Source: Phytoactinopolyspora mesophila
GTDB taxonomy: Bacteria; Actinomycetota; Actinomycetes; Jiangellales; Jiangellaceae
DNA length: 64,000 bases
Direction of reading: 5' to 3'
Assembly: GCF_010122465.1 (NCBI RefSeq)
Contig: NZ_WLZY01000002.1
Location: forward strand, 75,076-139,075
The position numbers and the translations under genes were made by a program. This document shows, piece by piece, positions 1-7,873 of this stretch. How positions within the stretch are numbered: the first letter of the stretch is position 1; each line of letters begins with the position of its first letter. The notes under the pieces were generated by a model. That model was not told where the DNA came from. It was given only the letters and a program-made list of their open reading frames with translations, and searched no databases.

Positions 1-56
1 CCCCCGCGGCCCCCCCCCGCGCCCCGCCCCCCCCGCCTTGGCCGGGGCCGCGGGGG
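1..56. repeat. GC-rich inverted repeat at window start
   Basis: Bases 1-13 (CCCCCGCGGCCCC) are the exact reverse complement of 44-56, giving a 13-bp all-G/C stem around a C-rich loop. It lies just past the 3' end of the DUF3097 gene, which runs toward it, so it could act as a transcription terminator. There is no T-run, and a low-complexity tract at a sequence edge could also be a difficult assembly region. Confidence 0.4.
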
Positions 57-77
57 GTGCGGCACCCGGGCACCGGG

Positions 78-920
78 TCAGGGGTCGGTGGAGGGGGCGG
101 TGACGAAATCGATGAGTTCCTCGACACGGCCGAGGAAAGACGGCTCGAGGTCGGTGTAGGTTCGCACGGCCGCGAGGATTCGCCGCCAGGCCGCGGGCGG
201 TTCCTCACTCCACTCGAGCGCCTGGATCACACCTTCCTTCCACGGCACCCCCTTCGGGACGGCCGGCCAGGCGTCGATTCCGAGAACCGAGGGCCGGACG
301 GCCTCCCAGACGTCGACATACGGATGCCCGACGATCAGCACGTGCCCGCCGCCGACCTTCGTGGCCTGCTCGGCGATCCGGGTCTCTTTCGTGCCGCTTA
401 CCAGGTGGTCGAGCAGCACGCCGAGTCGCCGTCCGGTTCCGGGTTCGAACTCGCGGATGATGTCGGCGAGGTCGTCGGCGCCTCCGAGCTCTTCGACCAC
501 TACTCCCTCGACCCGGAGGTCGTCGCCCCAGATCTTCTCGACCAGTTCGGCGTCGTGTTTGCCCTCGACATAGATGCGGCTCTCCCGGGCGGTCCGGGCG
601 CGGTGGTTGTCGACGGCGCGCGATCCGGACGCAGTCCGGGTGGGTTTGGCGGGCGGCGCGGCGGCCGACGGACGCACGAGCGCCACCGGCTTGCCGTCCA
701 GCCAGAACCCCGGGCCCAGCGGAAACGCTCGCCGCTTCCCGTGCCGGTCCTCGAGAGTCACGCCGTACTTGTCGCACTGGACGACGGCGCCGCAGAACCC
801 GGTCTCCACATCCTCCACGACCAGGCCGGGTTCGGCCGCCGTCTCGACGCTGCGCGCACGTTTGGGATGTGGTGAGGCAGACAGAACGTCGCGACCATAA
901 CGATCAGGGAAATTCGTCAC
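78..920 (-). CDS. DUF3097 family protein
   Basis: A 280-residue protein of the actinobacterial DUF3097 family, which is regularly found divergent from hrcA as here. Its function is unknown. Residues about 30-85 form a beta-rich N-terminal part. The stretch IYVEGKHDAE (about 116-125), followed by an acidic-His segment LLDHL (about 169-173), resembles the Glu and Asp motifs of TOPRIM nucleotidyl-transfer/hydrolase domains. That similarity is my reading and not established. The GTG at 920 is chosen because the frame upstream would run into the hrcA promoter and CIRCE element and has no family-like sequence. Confidence 0.8.
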   Translation of the reverse strand: MTNFPDRYGRDVLSASPHPKRARSVETAAEPGLVVEDVETGFCGAVVQCDKYGVTLEDRHGKRRAFPLGPGFWLDGKPVALVRPSAAAPPAKPTRTASGSRAVDNHRARTARESRIYVEGKHDAELVEKIWGDDLRVEGVVVEELGGADDLADIIREFEPGTGRRLGVLLDHLVSGTKETRIAEQATKVGGGHVLIVGHPYVDVWEAVRPSVLGIDAWPAVPKGVPWKEGVIQALEWSEEPPAAWRRILAAVRTYTDLEPSFLGRVEELIDFVTAPSTDP

Positions 921-1009
921 GACCGAGACGCTACTACGGAGCTCCCCGGGCGGCTCGGAGGCACTCTGCCACGTCCAGCGGCGCGACCTCGGCCGGATCG
1001 CGGCTAGAA

Positions 1010-1036
1010 TTGGCACTTGCAAGTTGTGAGTGCCAA
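1010..1036 (+). promoter_or_regulatory. CIRCE operator for HrcA
   Basis: TTGGCACTT-N9-GAGTGCCAA is a near-perfect match to the CIRCE consensus TTAGCACTC-N9-GAGTGCTAA. Eight of nine arm positions pair. The hexamer TAGAAT (1005-1010), a good -10 element, abuts the left arm, so bound HrcA would block transcription initiation. The hrcA start lies 30 bp downstream, which fits autoregulated heat-shock control of hrcA-dnaJ. Confidence 0.93.
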
Positions 1037-1065
1037 ACAGCAGTGGCGATTCGGGGAGGTGCGGC

Positions 1066-2088
1066 GTGCCGATCGATGACCGCAAGCTGGAGGTCCTCCG
1101 GGCCATCGTCGAGGACTATGTCGCTACTCAGGAACCTATCGGCTCGAAGGCCTTGGTAGACCGGCATCAGCTGGGTGTCTCTTCAGCGACCGTCCGTAAT
1201 GACATGGCGACGCTGGAGGAAGAGGGCTACATCACCCAGCCCCACACCAGTGCGGGACGGGTGCCCACCGACAAGGGGTACCGCCTTTTCGTCGACCGGC
1301 TATCGACGGTGAAACCGTTGTCCACGGCCGAGCGGCGAGCGATTCGGTCGTTTCTCGACGGCGCGGTAGACCTCGACGACGTCATTTCCCGCACGGTCCG
1401 GCTGCTAGCGCAGCTCACTCGCCAGGCGGCGGTCGTTCAGTACCCTTCGCTGACCCGGTCCACGGTGCGGCACGTGGAACTCGTCCAGATCGCTCAAGCG
1501 CGGGTCCTGGTCGTACTCATCACCGACACCGGACGGGTCGAACAACGTGTCGTCGAACTGCCGGACGACGTCGACGCGTCGCTGCTCGGTGATCTCCGAG
1601 CCCGGCTGAACTCGCTGGCTGCCGGCCACGACTTCACGTCGGTGGCCTCCAAGCTGGGAGAGTTGCCGAATCAGTTCGAACCGGAAGATCGCCCGGTGGT
1701 GTCCGGTGTGGCGGTCACGTTGCTCGAATCGCTGGTCGAACGGGGCGACGAGCGCGTCGCCGTGGCCGGCACGGCGAACCTCGCCCGGTACGGCCAGGAG
1801 TTCGAGACCGAACTCGAACCACTGCTGTCCGCTCTCGAAGAACAGGTCGTCCTGCTGAAATTGCTTGGTCAGGCCACCAGCTCCTCGCCCGTCACTGTCC
1901 GGATCGGTCACGAGAACGCGCCCTCAGGGCTGTTGTCCACGTCGATCGTCACGACGGGTTACGGCCCGGGCGAGCAGGCACTGGGAAGCATGGCCGTGGT
2001 CGGCCCCACTCGGATGGACTACCCGGGAACGATCGCGGCGGTCGGTGCTGTTGCACGTTATGTCAGTCAAATACTCGACGCGAATTAG
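1066..2088 (+). CDS. hrcA: Heat-inducible transcriptional repressor HrcA
   Basis: HrcA represses heat-shock genes by binding CIRCE, and its folding depends on GroEL in known systems. The 340-residue length is usual. The N-terminal winged helix is seen in [20 protein letters not shown], then [18 protein letters not shown], followed by a GAF-like core and the conserved C-terminal segment with [10 protein letters not shown] chose the GTG at 1066 because GGGGAGG (1053-1059) sits 6 nt upstream and family members begin with a short lead into the DNA-binding domain. An in-frame ATG at 1030 would overlap the CIRCE box. dnaJ follows after 15 nt, so the two are almost certainly co-transcribed. Confidence 0.95.
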   Translation: MPIDDRKLEVLRAIVEDYVATQEPIGSKALVDRHQLGVSSATVRNDMATLEEEGYITQPHTSAGRVPTDKGYRLFVDRLSTVKPLSTAERRAIRSFLDGAVDLDDVISRTVRLLAQLTRQAAVVQYPSLTRSTVRHVELVQIAQARVLVVLITDTGRVEQRVVELPDDVDASLLGDLRARLNSLAAGHDFTSVASKLGELPNQFEPEDRPVVSGVAVTLLESLVERGDERVAVAGTANLARYGQEFETELEPLLSALEEQVVLLKLLGQATSSSPVTVRIGHENAPSGLLSTSIVTTGYGPGEQALGSMAVVGPTRMDYPGTIAAVGAVARYVSQILDAN

Positions 2089-2103
2089 GGATCTTAGGTA
2101 CAG

Positions 2104-3246
2104 ATGGCGGCGACCACCGACTATTACGAGGTCCTGGGTGTGCCCAGGGATGCCTCCACGGAGGACATCAAGAAGGCCTACCGCCGGCTAGCGCGGAAAC
2201 TGCACCCGGACATCAACCCCGATCCTGAGGTCCAGGAACGGTTCAAAGAGGTCACCAGCGCCTACGAGGTCCTGGCGGACCCCAAGAAGCGCGAGATGTA
2301 CGACCTCGGCGGCGATCCGCTGTCGGCGGGTGGCGGCGCCGGTGGTGGCTTCGGCCAGGGCTTCTCGTTCACCGACATCATGGATGCCTTCTTCGGCGGG
2401 ACCGCCGCGCGGGGCCCGCGTAGCCGGGTCCGCCGCGGCCAGGATGCGCTGGTCCGGCTGCAGGTGGAGCTGGCCGAGGCGGTCTTCGGTGCCACCAAGG
2501 AGCTCCAGATCGACACCGCCGTGGTGTGTACGGTGTGCAGCGGCCAGGGCACGGCGTCCGGGGCACAGCTGGTCACCTGTGACACCTGTGGCGGGCAAGG
2601 TGAGATCAAGCAGGTCCAGCGTTCCTTCATGGGCCAGGTGATGACCACCCGGCCGTGCCCGCAGTGCCACGGTTTCGGCTCCACCAACCCCAACCCGTGT
2701 GTCGAGTGCGGCGGCGACGGCCGGGTTCGCACCCGTCGCTCGCTGACTATCAAGATCCCGGCCGGAGTCGACAGCGGCACCAGGATCCAGCTGGCCGGCC
2801 ACGGCGAGGTCGGTCCTGGCGGCGGCCCTGCTGGTGACCTTTACGTCGAGATCGCCATCAAACCGCATCCCGTGTTCGCCCGGGACGGCGACGATCTCCA
2901 TTGCACTCTCCAGCTGCCGATGACGGCAGCCGCGCTGGGAACCAGCGTGGAGCTGGAGACGCTGGACGGCAAGGAGATCATCGAAGTCCGTCCCGGTGCT
3001 CAACACGGCGAGCGCATCCGGCTCGCCGCGCGGGGCGTGCCGAAGCTGCGCGGCACCGGCCGTGGCGATCTCTTCGTCCACGTCGAGGTGCAGACTCCCA
3101 CGAAGCTCGATGCTCGCCAGGAAGAACTGCTGCGGGAACTGTCCAAGCTGCGCGGCGAGGAGTATGTGGCCGGCCCGGGCCGCGTCGCCAGCCAGGGCAA
3201 CCTGTTCAGCCGGATCCGGGACGCGTTCAAGGACGGCCTGAACTGA
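2104..3246 (+). CDS. dnaJ: Chaperone protein DnaJ (type I, DnaJ2 of actinobacteria)
   Basis: Hsp40 co-chaperone that stimulates the DnaK ATPase. It has 380 residues in the full type I layout: J domain with HPD at residues 34-36, Gly/Phe-rich linker (about 75-95), four CxxCxGxG zinc repeats ([32 protein letters not shown]; about 142-207), then the C-terminal substrate-binding domains. Its position directly behind hrcA, rather than behind dnaK-grpE, marks it as the second actinobacterial DnaJ, controlled through CIRCE. The next gene starts within about 10 nt. Confidence 0.97.
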   Translation: MAATTDYYEVLGVPRDASTEDIKKAYRRLARKLHPDINPDPEVQERFKEVTSAYEVLADPKKREMYDLGGDPLSAGGGAGGGFGQGFSFTDIMDAFFGGTAARGPRSRVRRGQDALVRLQVELAEAVFGATKELQIDTAVVCTVCSGQGTASGAQLVTCDTCGGQGEIKQVQRSFMGQVMTTRPCPQCHGFGSTNPNPCVECGGDGRVRTRRSLTIKIPAGVDSGTRIQLAGHGEVGPGGGPAGDLYVEIAIKPHPVFARDGDDLHCTLQLPMTAAALGTSVELETLDGKEIIEVRPGAQHGERIRLAARGVPKLRGTGRGDLFVHVEVQTPTKLDARQEELLRELSKLRGEEYVAGPGRVASQGNLFSRIRDAFKDGLN

Positions 3247-3254
3247 GTGTCCCG

Positions 3255-3983
3255 GTGTTCCACACCGATCCGGTGACCTTGCGTGCCTCTGACGCGGTTG
3301 TGCTGGCCGGTGACGAGGGCCGGCACGCCGCCGTCGTGCGGCGAATCCGGCCGGGCGAGCGGGTGGATCTCACCGACGGCGCCGGGCACCTGGCCCGGTG
3401 TGTTGTTGTCGGCGCCGACCGCAACGGCCTTACCTGCGATGTCCAGGATCGTGTTGACGTGGCCGAGCCCGCCCCGCGCCTCGTCGTGCTTCAGGCGCTG
3501 CCCAAGGGCGAGCGCGGCGAGACCGCCGTGGAGACGATGACCGAGGTAGGAGTGGACGAGATCGTGCCGTGGTCGGCCAGCCGTTGCATGGTGCGGTGGA
3601 AGGGTGAGCGCGGCGAGAAAGCGCTGCGTAAATGGAGGTCCACGGCGCGTGAGGCGGCCAAGCAGTCCCGGCGGGCATGGTTTCCGAAAGTAGCGGACCC
3701 GGCGGCCACGCCCGCCGCCGCGGATCGGCTCGCGACGGCGACCCGTGGCTTGGTGTTGCATGAGGAAGCAGAGACCGCCCTCGGTGACGTCGAGTTGCCC
3801 GCCCACGGTGAGATCGTGATGGTCGTAGGGCCGGAGGGCGGAGTTGCTCCGGAAGAACTAGAAGCGTTCCGCGCCGTCGGTGCCGAGCCGGTGCGGCTCG
3901 GGCCGACAGTGCTGCGTACCTCCACGGCCGGCACGGTGGCAGCCGGGATCATCCTCTCTCGCACCGCCCGCTGGAACCCGTGA
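3255..3983 (+). CDS. rsmE: 16S rRNA (uracil(1498)-N(3))-methyltransferase RsmE
   Basis: A SPOUT-fold enzyme that methylates N3 of U1498 in 16S rRNA using SAM. The trefoil-knot motifs VVGPEGGVAPEELEAF and LRTSTAG are near the C-terminus, and the N-terminal PUA-like part contains GDEGRHAAVVRR and VDLTDGAGHLA. The length of about 242 residues is typical. The start is uncertain. Family members usually begin M-x-x-PVF, which would correspond to a CTG at 3243 overlapping the dnaJ stop. GTG 3255 is the first standard start. It is coupled to dnaJ in the heat-shock operon, an arrangement conserved in Actinobacteria. Confidence 0.92.
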   Translation: MFHTDPVTLRASDAVVLAGDEGRHAAVVRRIRPGERVDLTDGAGHLARCVVVGADRNGLTCDVQDRVDVAEPAPRLVVLQALPKGERGETAVETMTEVGVDEIVPWSASRCMVRWKGERGEKALRKWRSTAREAAKQSRRAWFPKVADPAATPAAADRLATATRGLVLHEEAETALGDVELPAHGEIVMVVGPEGGVAPEELEAFRAVGAEPVRLGPTVLRTSTAGTVAAGIILSRTARWNP

Positions 3984-3996
3984 CCGCGAACACGTA

Positions 3997-4118
3997 GCGG
4001 GCTCCGGCGAATGGAATCCCTCCTCGCCCAGCAGACTCGGTCCGAGAGAGGCTGCGCCATCGGCGTCCCTCGCTGATGCCCACCACACCATGGAGAGATT
4101 CCATTCGCCGGAGCCCGC
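3997..4118. repeat. 122-nt inverted-repeat element with two internal hairpins
   Basis: A perfect 21-bp inverted repeat (3997-4017 with 4098-4118, beginning GCGGGCTCCGGCG) encloses 80 nt. Inside are two further hairpins: CAGC/GCTG plus CTCGG/CCGAG (4029-4054), and CATCGGCG with CGCTGATG (4058-4065/4071-4078, one G-T pair). The predicted fold is a three-way junction. It sits between the convergent rsmE and GerMN genes, so it may be a bidirectional terminator, a mobile palindrome or a structured RNA. Confidence 0.6.
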
Positions 4119-4181
4119 GTTGATCATGGGCGAAAGCAGGGTAGATGGGTGCTGAAGGGTGCTTTAGTCCATGATCAACGC
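4117..4181. repeat. Palindromic element with GTTGATCATGG ends
   Basis: GCGTTGATCATGG (4117-4129) pairs perfectly with 4169-4181. Inside, AAAGCA (4133-4138) pairs with TGCTTT (4160-4165). The tips match the three homologous palindromes at 19.5, 20.6 and 30.0 kb, but the interior differs. It abuts the preceding 122-nt element and shares its last two bases. It lies in the gap between two convergent genes. Confidence 0.65.
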
Positions 4182-4198
4182 GGCAAGGGGGGCGTTGG

Positions 4199-5344
4199 TC
4201 ATGGGGTGGGGTCGGTGACGGTGAAGGCCTTCGTGTCGAAGAACGGGTCGCGTCCCTCGCCGTCCGACGGATCGGTTTCCATGACCGTGATCTCGTAATC
4301 GCCCGGCTCCAGTTCGCCGAGATCGATACTGAACTCGGAGAAGGTGAAGGCCTCACCCGTGGTCGCGTGGCCGGAATCGATGACGTCACCGTCTCGTTCC
4401 AGCTCCCAGAGCACGGTCGCCTCGAACACCGCGGCGACGCCGGTGACCTCCACCGGGCTGCTGACCTCGGCCTCGTATCCGGGGCTGTCGATCTGCACGA
4501 AGTAGCGGATGTCGGTTTCGTCGGCCCTGCCCACTGGCTCGGTGAGGTCGAGTTCGCCGAACAGATCGGCCGGCGGCTCGCCGTCGACGAGGATCTGCAC
4601 CGGCAAGGTGCCGTCGGCGCCGAGGGTGGAAGCGGCCGTGGCGGTTGCGGTGAAGACCAGTTGCTGGACGGCGACGTCGGCTAGCGCTGGATCGGCCGCG
4701 AGCTCCACGGGAGACCGTAGATCGATCTCGATGACGCCGTCGGTCACCTGCGCGGACACGACGTCGACGGGCTCCCACAAGCTCTCGTAGCGAGGGTCGA
4801 GCGACGGACCGTTCAAGGCTTGGTGCACGGCGGCGCCGAGCGGGTCCGCGGTGCGGACCCGTTGCCATTCACGGGTGATGCGGTCTTCGACGGTGTAGTA
4901 CACCGGCAGCGCGATCCGTTGCTCGGCGTCGCCATCCTCTTCTGGGCGAGGTGTGTCGTCGCCGGGTGCGGTGGGCTGGGCGTCGCCGTTCTCCTCGCCT
5001 GGCTCGGTGGGTTGCTCGTCGGGCTCGCCCGTGGGGTCGCCCGGACCGGGCGTCGTCTCCGGTGTTGCTGGAGGCGAGCTCTCCGTGGCGGTGGGGGAAT
5101 CCAGCGGCATGACCGCAGGCTCGTCCTCGCTGGTCCCGAGGACATTGACGGCGACGACGATGGCGGCCGCGGCGGTGGCCACGCCGGCGGCGACGCCAAG
5201 GAGCGCGGGCTGGCGCCACCAGGATCGCTGCGCTGTGCGGCGTTTGATCTGTGCCAAGCCGTCGGGGCCAGGGGTGATGTTGTCAGCCGCCGAGTTCAGC
5301 GCCGCGCTGAGGCGTTGCTCTTCAGGGGTCCATTGTTCGTTCAT
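4199..5344 (-). CDS. Membrane-anchored GerMN/Gmad2-domain protein
   Basis: A 381-residue type II membrane protein. A cytosolic N-terminus of about 45 residues precedes one transmembrane segment (about 47-69, Ala/Val-rich) and a long Pro/Glu/Thr-rich extracellular linker (about 75-145). A GerMN domain follows (about 150-275, with PLGAAVHQALNGPS and VIEIDLRSPVELA), then a C-terminal immunoglobulin-like Gmad2 domain (about 283-378, with SSPVEVTGVAAVFEATV). These domains occur in spore germination and sporulation proteins and in actinobacterial cell-envelope lipoproteins. The gene starts 28 bp after a sigma-factor gene on the same strand, and the cytosolic N-terminus could act as an anti-sigma element. 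That last role is inference. Confidence 0.8.
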   Translation of the reverse strand: MNEQWTPEEQRLSAALNSAADNITPGPDGLAQIKRRTAQRSWWRQPALLGVAAGVATAAAAIVVAVNVLGTSEDEPAVMPLDSPTATESSPPATPETTPGPGDPTGEPDEQPTEPGEENGDAQPTAPGDDTPRPEEDGDAEQRIALPVYYTVEDRITREWQRVRTADPLGAAVHQALNGPSLDPRYESLWEPVDVVSAQVTDGVIEIDLRSPVELAADPALADVAVQQLVFTATATAASTLGADGTLPVQILVDGEPPADLFGELDLTEPVGRADETDIRYFVQIDSPGYEAEVSSPVEVTGVAAVFEATVLWELERDGDVIDSGHATTGEAFTFSEFSIDLGELEPGDYEITVMETDPSDGEGRDPFFDTKAFTVTDPTP

Positions 5345-5372
5345 TGGCCGTCTACCTCCTTCCGGTTCGTGG

Positions 5373-5900
5373 TCATGACCAGGACTCGAGTAGCGGGCGC
5401 AGTGCAGCTATGCCGCGGGAGGCATGGCTCTTGACGGCGCCGTTGCTGATTTTCATGGCCGCGGCGATCTCCGATTCCGACAAGCCGCCGTAGTAGCGCA
5501 GGACCAGAGCCTCGCGTTGGCGGGGTGGCAACGCTCGAAGTGCTTCGACCACGGCCTCGCCGGCGGCCCCGGCCATGGCCGACTGCTCAGCGCTCTGTGC
5601 GTCGGGCTGGGGACCGGGTTGGTTCCGTTCGGCCACCTGCCGGCGTCGCTGTACGGACCGGGTCCCGTGGACGACGGACGTGCGCAGGTAAGCCACCGCC
5701 TTGCTGGGGTCATGTAACTTGCGCCATCGCCGATGCAGAGCGACGAAGGCGTCCTGCACGATCTCCTCGGCCATCGACTCATCGCGGAGCAGCAATGCTG
5801 CCAACCGGACCAGCCGCGCGTAGTGGGCCGTATAGAGGTCGGTGATCGCCGTATCCGCGTCCGGAGTGGCCTCGGTATGACGTTCGCTTTCTTCCACCAC
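5373..5900 (-). CDS. SigE-family RNA polymerase sigma-70 factor
   Basis: A 175-residue ECF-like sigma factor with region 2 (LYTAHYARLVRLAALLLRD, then AEEIVQDAFVALHRRW; about 23-65) and region 4 (LPPRQREALVLRYYGGLSE, then EIAAAMKISNGAVKSHASRG; about 125-165). It lacks regions 1.1 and 3 and the length is usual for the family. The downstream membrane protein is presumably co-transcribed and is a candidate regulator or target. The target promoters are not visible here. The ATG at 5900 gives the family-typical N-terminus. Confidence 0.9.
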   Translation of the reverse strand: MVEESERHTEATPDADTAITDLYTAHYARLVRLAALLLRDESMAEEIVQDAFVALHRRWRKLHDPSKAVAYLRTSVVHGTRSVQRRRQVAERNQPGPQPDAQSAEQSAMAGAAGEAVVEALRALPPRQREALVLRYYGGLSESEIAAAMKISNGAVKSHASRGIAALRPLLESWS

Positions 5901-5994
5901 ATACTCCTACCGACGCTTCAGGCTGGGATTGGGTTTACACGGTAGGTGTATCCGGCGGCCGGGGACACATGATCGTCGCGATCGTGATCATACT

Positions 5995-6056
5995 TTGGTG
6001 ATCGTTGTCCGTTTGGCGTCGCGCCTCGATGACATGGATGCGCCAACGATCACCAA
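5995..6056. repeat. Inverted repeat with TTGGTGATCGTTG arms
   Basis: TTGGTGATCGTTG (5995-6007) is perfectly complementary to 6044-6056. The 36-nt loop can pair further through TTTGGCG-like and CGCCA-like segments. It lies downstream of the LCP gene and upstream of the sigma-factor gene, both on the minus strand, so a terminator role for the LCP gene is possible. The arm carries TGATC near its tip, like several other intergenic palindromes in this window. Confidence 0.55.
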
Positions 6057-6105
6057 TTCACAGCAATAAGCCGCCAACGGTCACCGGGATCGGGGCCCGT
6101 GATGG

Positions 6106-7176
6106 TCAGCGAACCTGTTCGCCGGTCACGAGGTCCGGGTGCTCGGCGACGAAGGCGTCCATCTCGTCACTCGCGAGGGCGGACCACAGCTGGTCGGCTC
6201 GATCGGGATCGTAAATGACGATGCTCTGCTGGCCGGCTCGCCCGGTGCCGTTCGTCGGCACCGTGAGGAACGTGATGTCGGGGCTGCGCAGGTCTCGCAT
6301 CGACCAGCCGAGCCGGGCGAGATCTACCGCGGAGAGCTCATCGTCGACCCGGACGGTCTCGCCTACGGCGTCGGCGATACCGGTCATCCGGCCGAAACTG
6401 GTGAAACTGCCGGATGCGACCAATTCGTTCATCAGCGATCGCAGGAAATGCTGCTGCCGTTTCACCCTGTCGAAGTCGCCTTCCGGCAGGCGCTTGCGCA
6501 CGCCGACGTAGTTCAGTGCCTGTTCGCCGTCGAGCACGTGCTGGCCCGGCGGGAGCTCGGATCCGTCGTTGAGAATCGCGGGCTCCGCGACGCTGACCGT
6601 CACTCCGTCAACGGCGTCGGTCAGCCCGCGGAAGCCTTCCCAGTCGATCAAAGCGAGGTGGTCCATCCGGATGCCGGTGAGCTGTTCCAGTGTCTGTACG
6701 AACAAAGACGGGCCACCGAAGGAGTACGCGGCGTTGATCTTGTTGTCGCCGTGCCCGGGGATGTCGATGTACGTGTCGCGCGGGATCGAGACGACGTAGC
6801 CGCGGTCGCGACCCTCCGGGAAGTGGGCCACCATGATGGTGTCCGTGCGTGCCGCTCCGGGCTGGTAGACGTCCACGACCTCCGCTCCGTCGAGGCCTCC
6901 GAGCAAGAAGGTGAGGCTGCCGTCGCGGAGGTCCGCCGGACGTGATTCCTCAGGGATGTCGAACGCGCCCGGGATGCGCTCGATGTTCCCGCCGCCCAGG
7001 TACCGATTGACCGCCCACCAGCTGCCGCCCGCCACCGCGGCGACGAGGCCGAACAACACACCCAGGCTGGTGAGCAGGACAATCCGATTCCGTCGCCGAC
7101 GACGCTTGGTATTCACGGCATCGGCGTCGTCGCTGCCGTCGGCCGGCGGCATCAGGTCGTCGGACAGAGTCGTCAT
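6106..7176 (-). CDS. LCP (LytR-CpsA-Psr) family cell-wall protein
   Basis: LCP enzymes transfer teichoic acids, arabinogalactan or other glycopolymers from undecaprenyl-phosphate carriers to peptidoglycan outside the membrane. The protein has 356 residues: an acidic then Arg-rich cytosolic N-terminus, one transmembrane segment (about 32-57), and the LCP domain. Key motifs are ARTDTIMV, VSIPRDTYIDIPGHGDNKIN and the Arg-rich DFDRVKRQQHFL, which carry the conserved Asp and Arg residues for phosphate and metal binding. There is no accessory C-terminal domain. The polymer it handles cannot be told from sequence. It is divergent from the HIT gene. Confidence 0.92.
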   Translation of the reverse strand: MTTLSDDLMPPADGSDDADAVNTKRRRRRNRIVLLTSLGVLFGLVAAVAGGSWWAVNRYLGGGNIERIPGAFDIPEESRPADLRDGSLTFLLGGLDGAEVVDVYQPGAARTDTIMVAHFPEGRDRGYVVSIPRDTYIDIPGHGDNKINAAYSFGGPSLFVQTLEQLTGIRMDHLALIDWEGFRGLTDAVDGVTVSVAEPAILNDGSELPPGQHVLDGEQALNYVGVRKRLPEGDFDRVKRQQHFLRSLMNELVASGSFTSFGRMTGIADAVGETVRVDDELSAVDLARLGWSMRDLRSPDITFLTVPTNGTGRAGQQSIVIYDPDRADQLWSALASDEMDAFVAEHPDLVTGEQVR

Positions 7177-7244
7177 GACAGCAGAGGGTACGTCCCTTCT
7201 CGCCCGATGTGATGGGTCTAAAGTCCCGAAATGACGTTTTCTTT

Positions 7245-7304
7245 CTGAAGTCGAGCAGACCGGCCTGAAGCCGAGCTGAACGGCTCGAAGTCGAGCGGGC
7301 CGGG
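7245..7304. repeat. Three tandem 20-bp repeats
   Basis: Three imperfect copies of a 20-bp unit, starting CTGAAGTCGAGC at 7245, CTGAAGCCGAGC at 7265 and TCGAAGTCGAGC at 7285, fill the divergent region between the LCP and HIT genes. The regular 20-bp spacing is about two helical turns and would put each copy on the same face of the DNA. It may be a regulator-binding array or simply replication slippage. I cannot tell which. Confidence 0.6.
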
Positions 7305-7339
7305 CTGCGGGCCCGCTCGGCGCGCCCTACGATGCAAGA

Positions 7340-7684
7340 GTGAGTAACGACGACTGTCTTTTCTGCAAGATCGTTGCCCGTGAGATCCCCTCCACGGTGG
7401 TCCGGGAATCCGAGCGCACGCTGTCTTTCCGGGACGTCTCGCCCTTGGCGCCCACGCACGTATTGGTGATTCCCAAGGAGCACCATCGCGACGCCGCCGC
7501 GCTGGTCGCGGCTGATCCAATGGCTATGGCCGAGGTGCTCAGCGAGGCGTCCGCGGTGGCCGAGCAGGAAGGCTTGGAGGCGTTTCGGCTCATCTTCAAC
7601 ACCGGTAGCGAAGCGGGCCAGTCGATCTTTCATGCACACGGCCATGTCCTCGGCGGACGTCCCTTGAGCTGGCCACCGGGCTGA
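7340..7684 (+). CDS. HIT-family nucleotide hydrolase
   Basis: A 114-residue histidine-triad protein (HINT branch), which hydrolyses nucleoside phosphoramidates or adenylates. The C-terminal triad FHAHGHVLGG carries the His-x-His-x-His motif with the nucleophilic middle His. The N-terminal DCLFCKIVAREIPS and THVLVIPKEHH are typical. Length matches the family. The start is GTG at 7340. It precedes phoH-ybeY, a conserved actinobacterial order, with a 189-bp gap that likely holds a separate phoH promoter (for example TACGAT at 7802-7807). Confidence 0.93.
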   Translation: MSNDDCLFCKIVAREIPSTVVRESERTLSFRDVSPLAPTHVLVIPKEHHRDAAALVAADPMAMAEVLSEASAVAEQEGLEAFRLIFNTGSEAGQSIFHAHGHVLGGRPLSWPPG

Positions 7685-7873
7685 TCTGTCGCGCGTCAGG
7701 TGAATGTTGCGTGCCCGTCGTCCAGCCGTGGCGGGCGATGTTCGCTCAGCGCACAACCTGGCGACCGGCGAAATTCACTCCGGATTGTCGGGCTACGCGG
7801 GTACGATGGGCAAATCGTCAACCGATGATGTCCGGATTCACCGCCGGACGTTCAGCCGAGACCGGAGGGTAGT

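Noticed and set aside
7245-7304. Possible minimal CRISPR-like array
   Set aside because: Units are contiguous with no spacers, and no cas genes are present.
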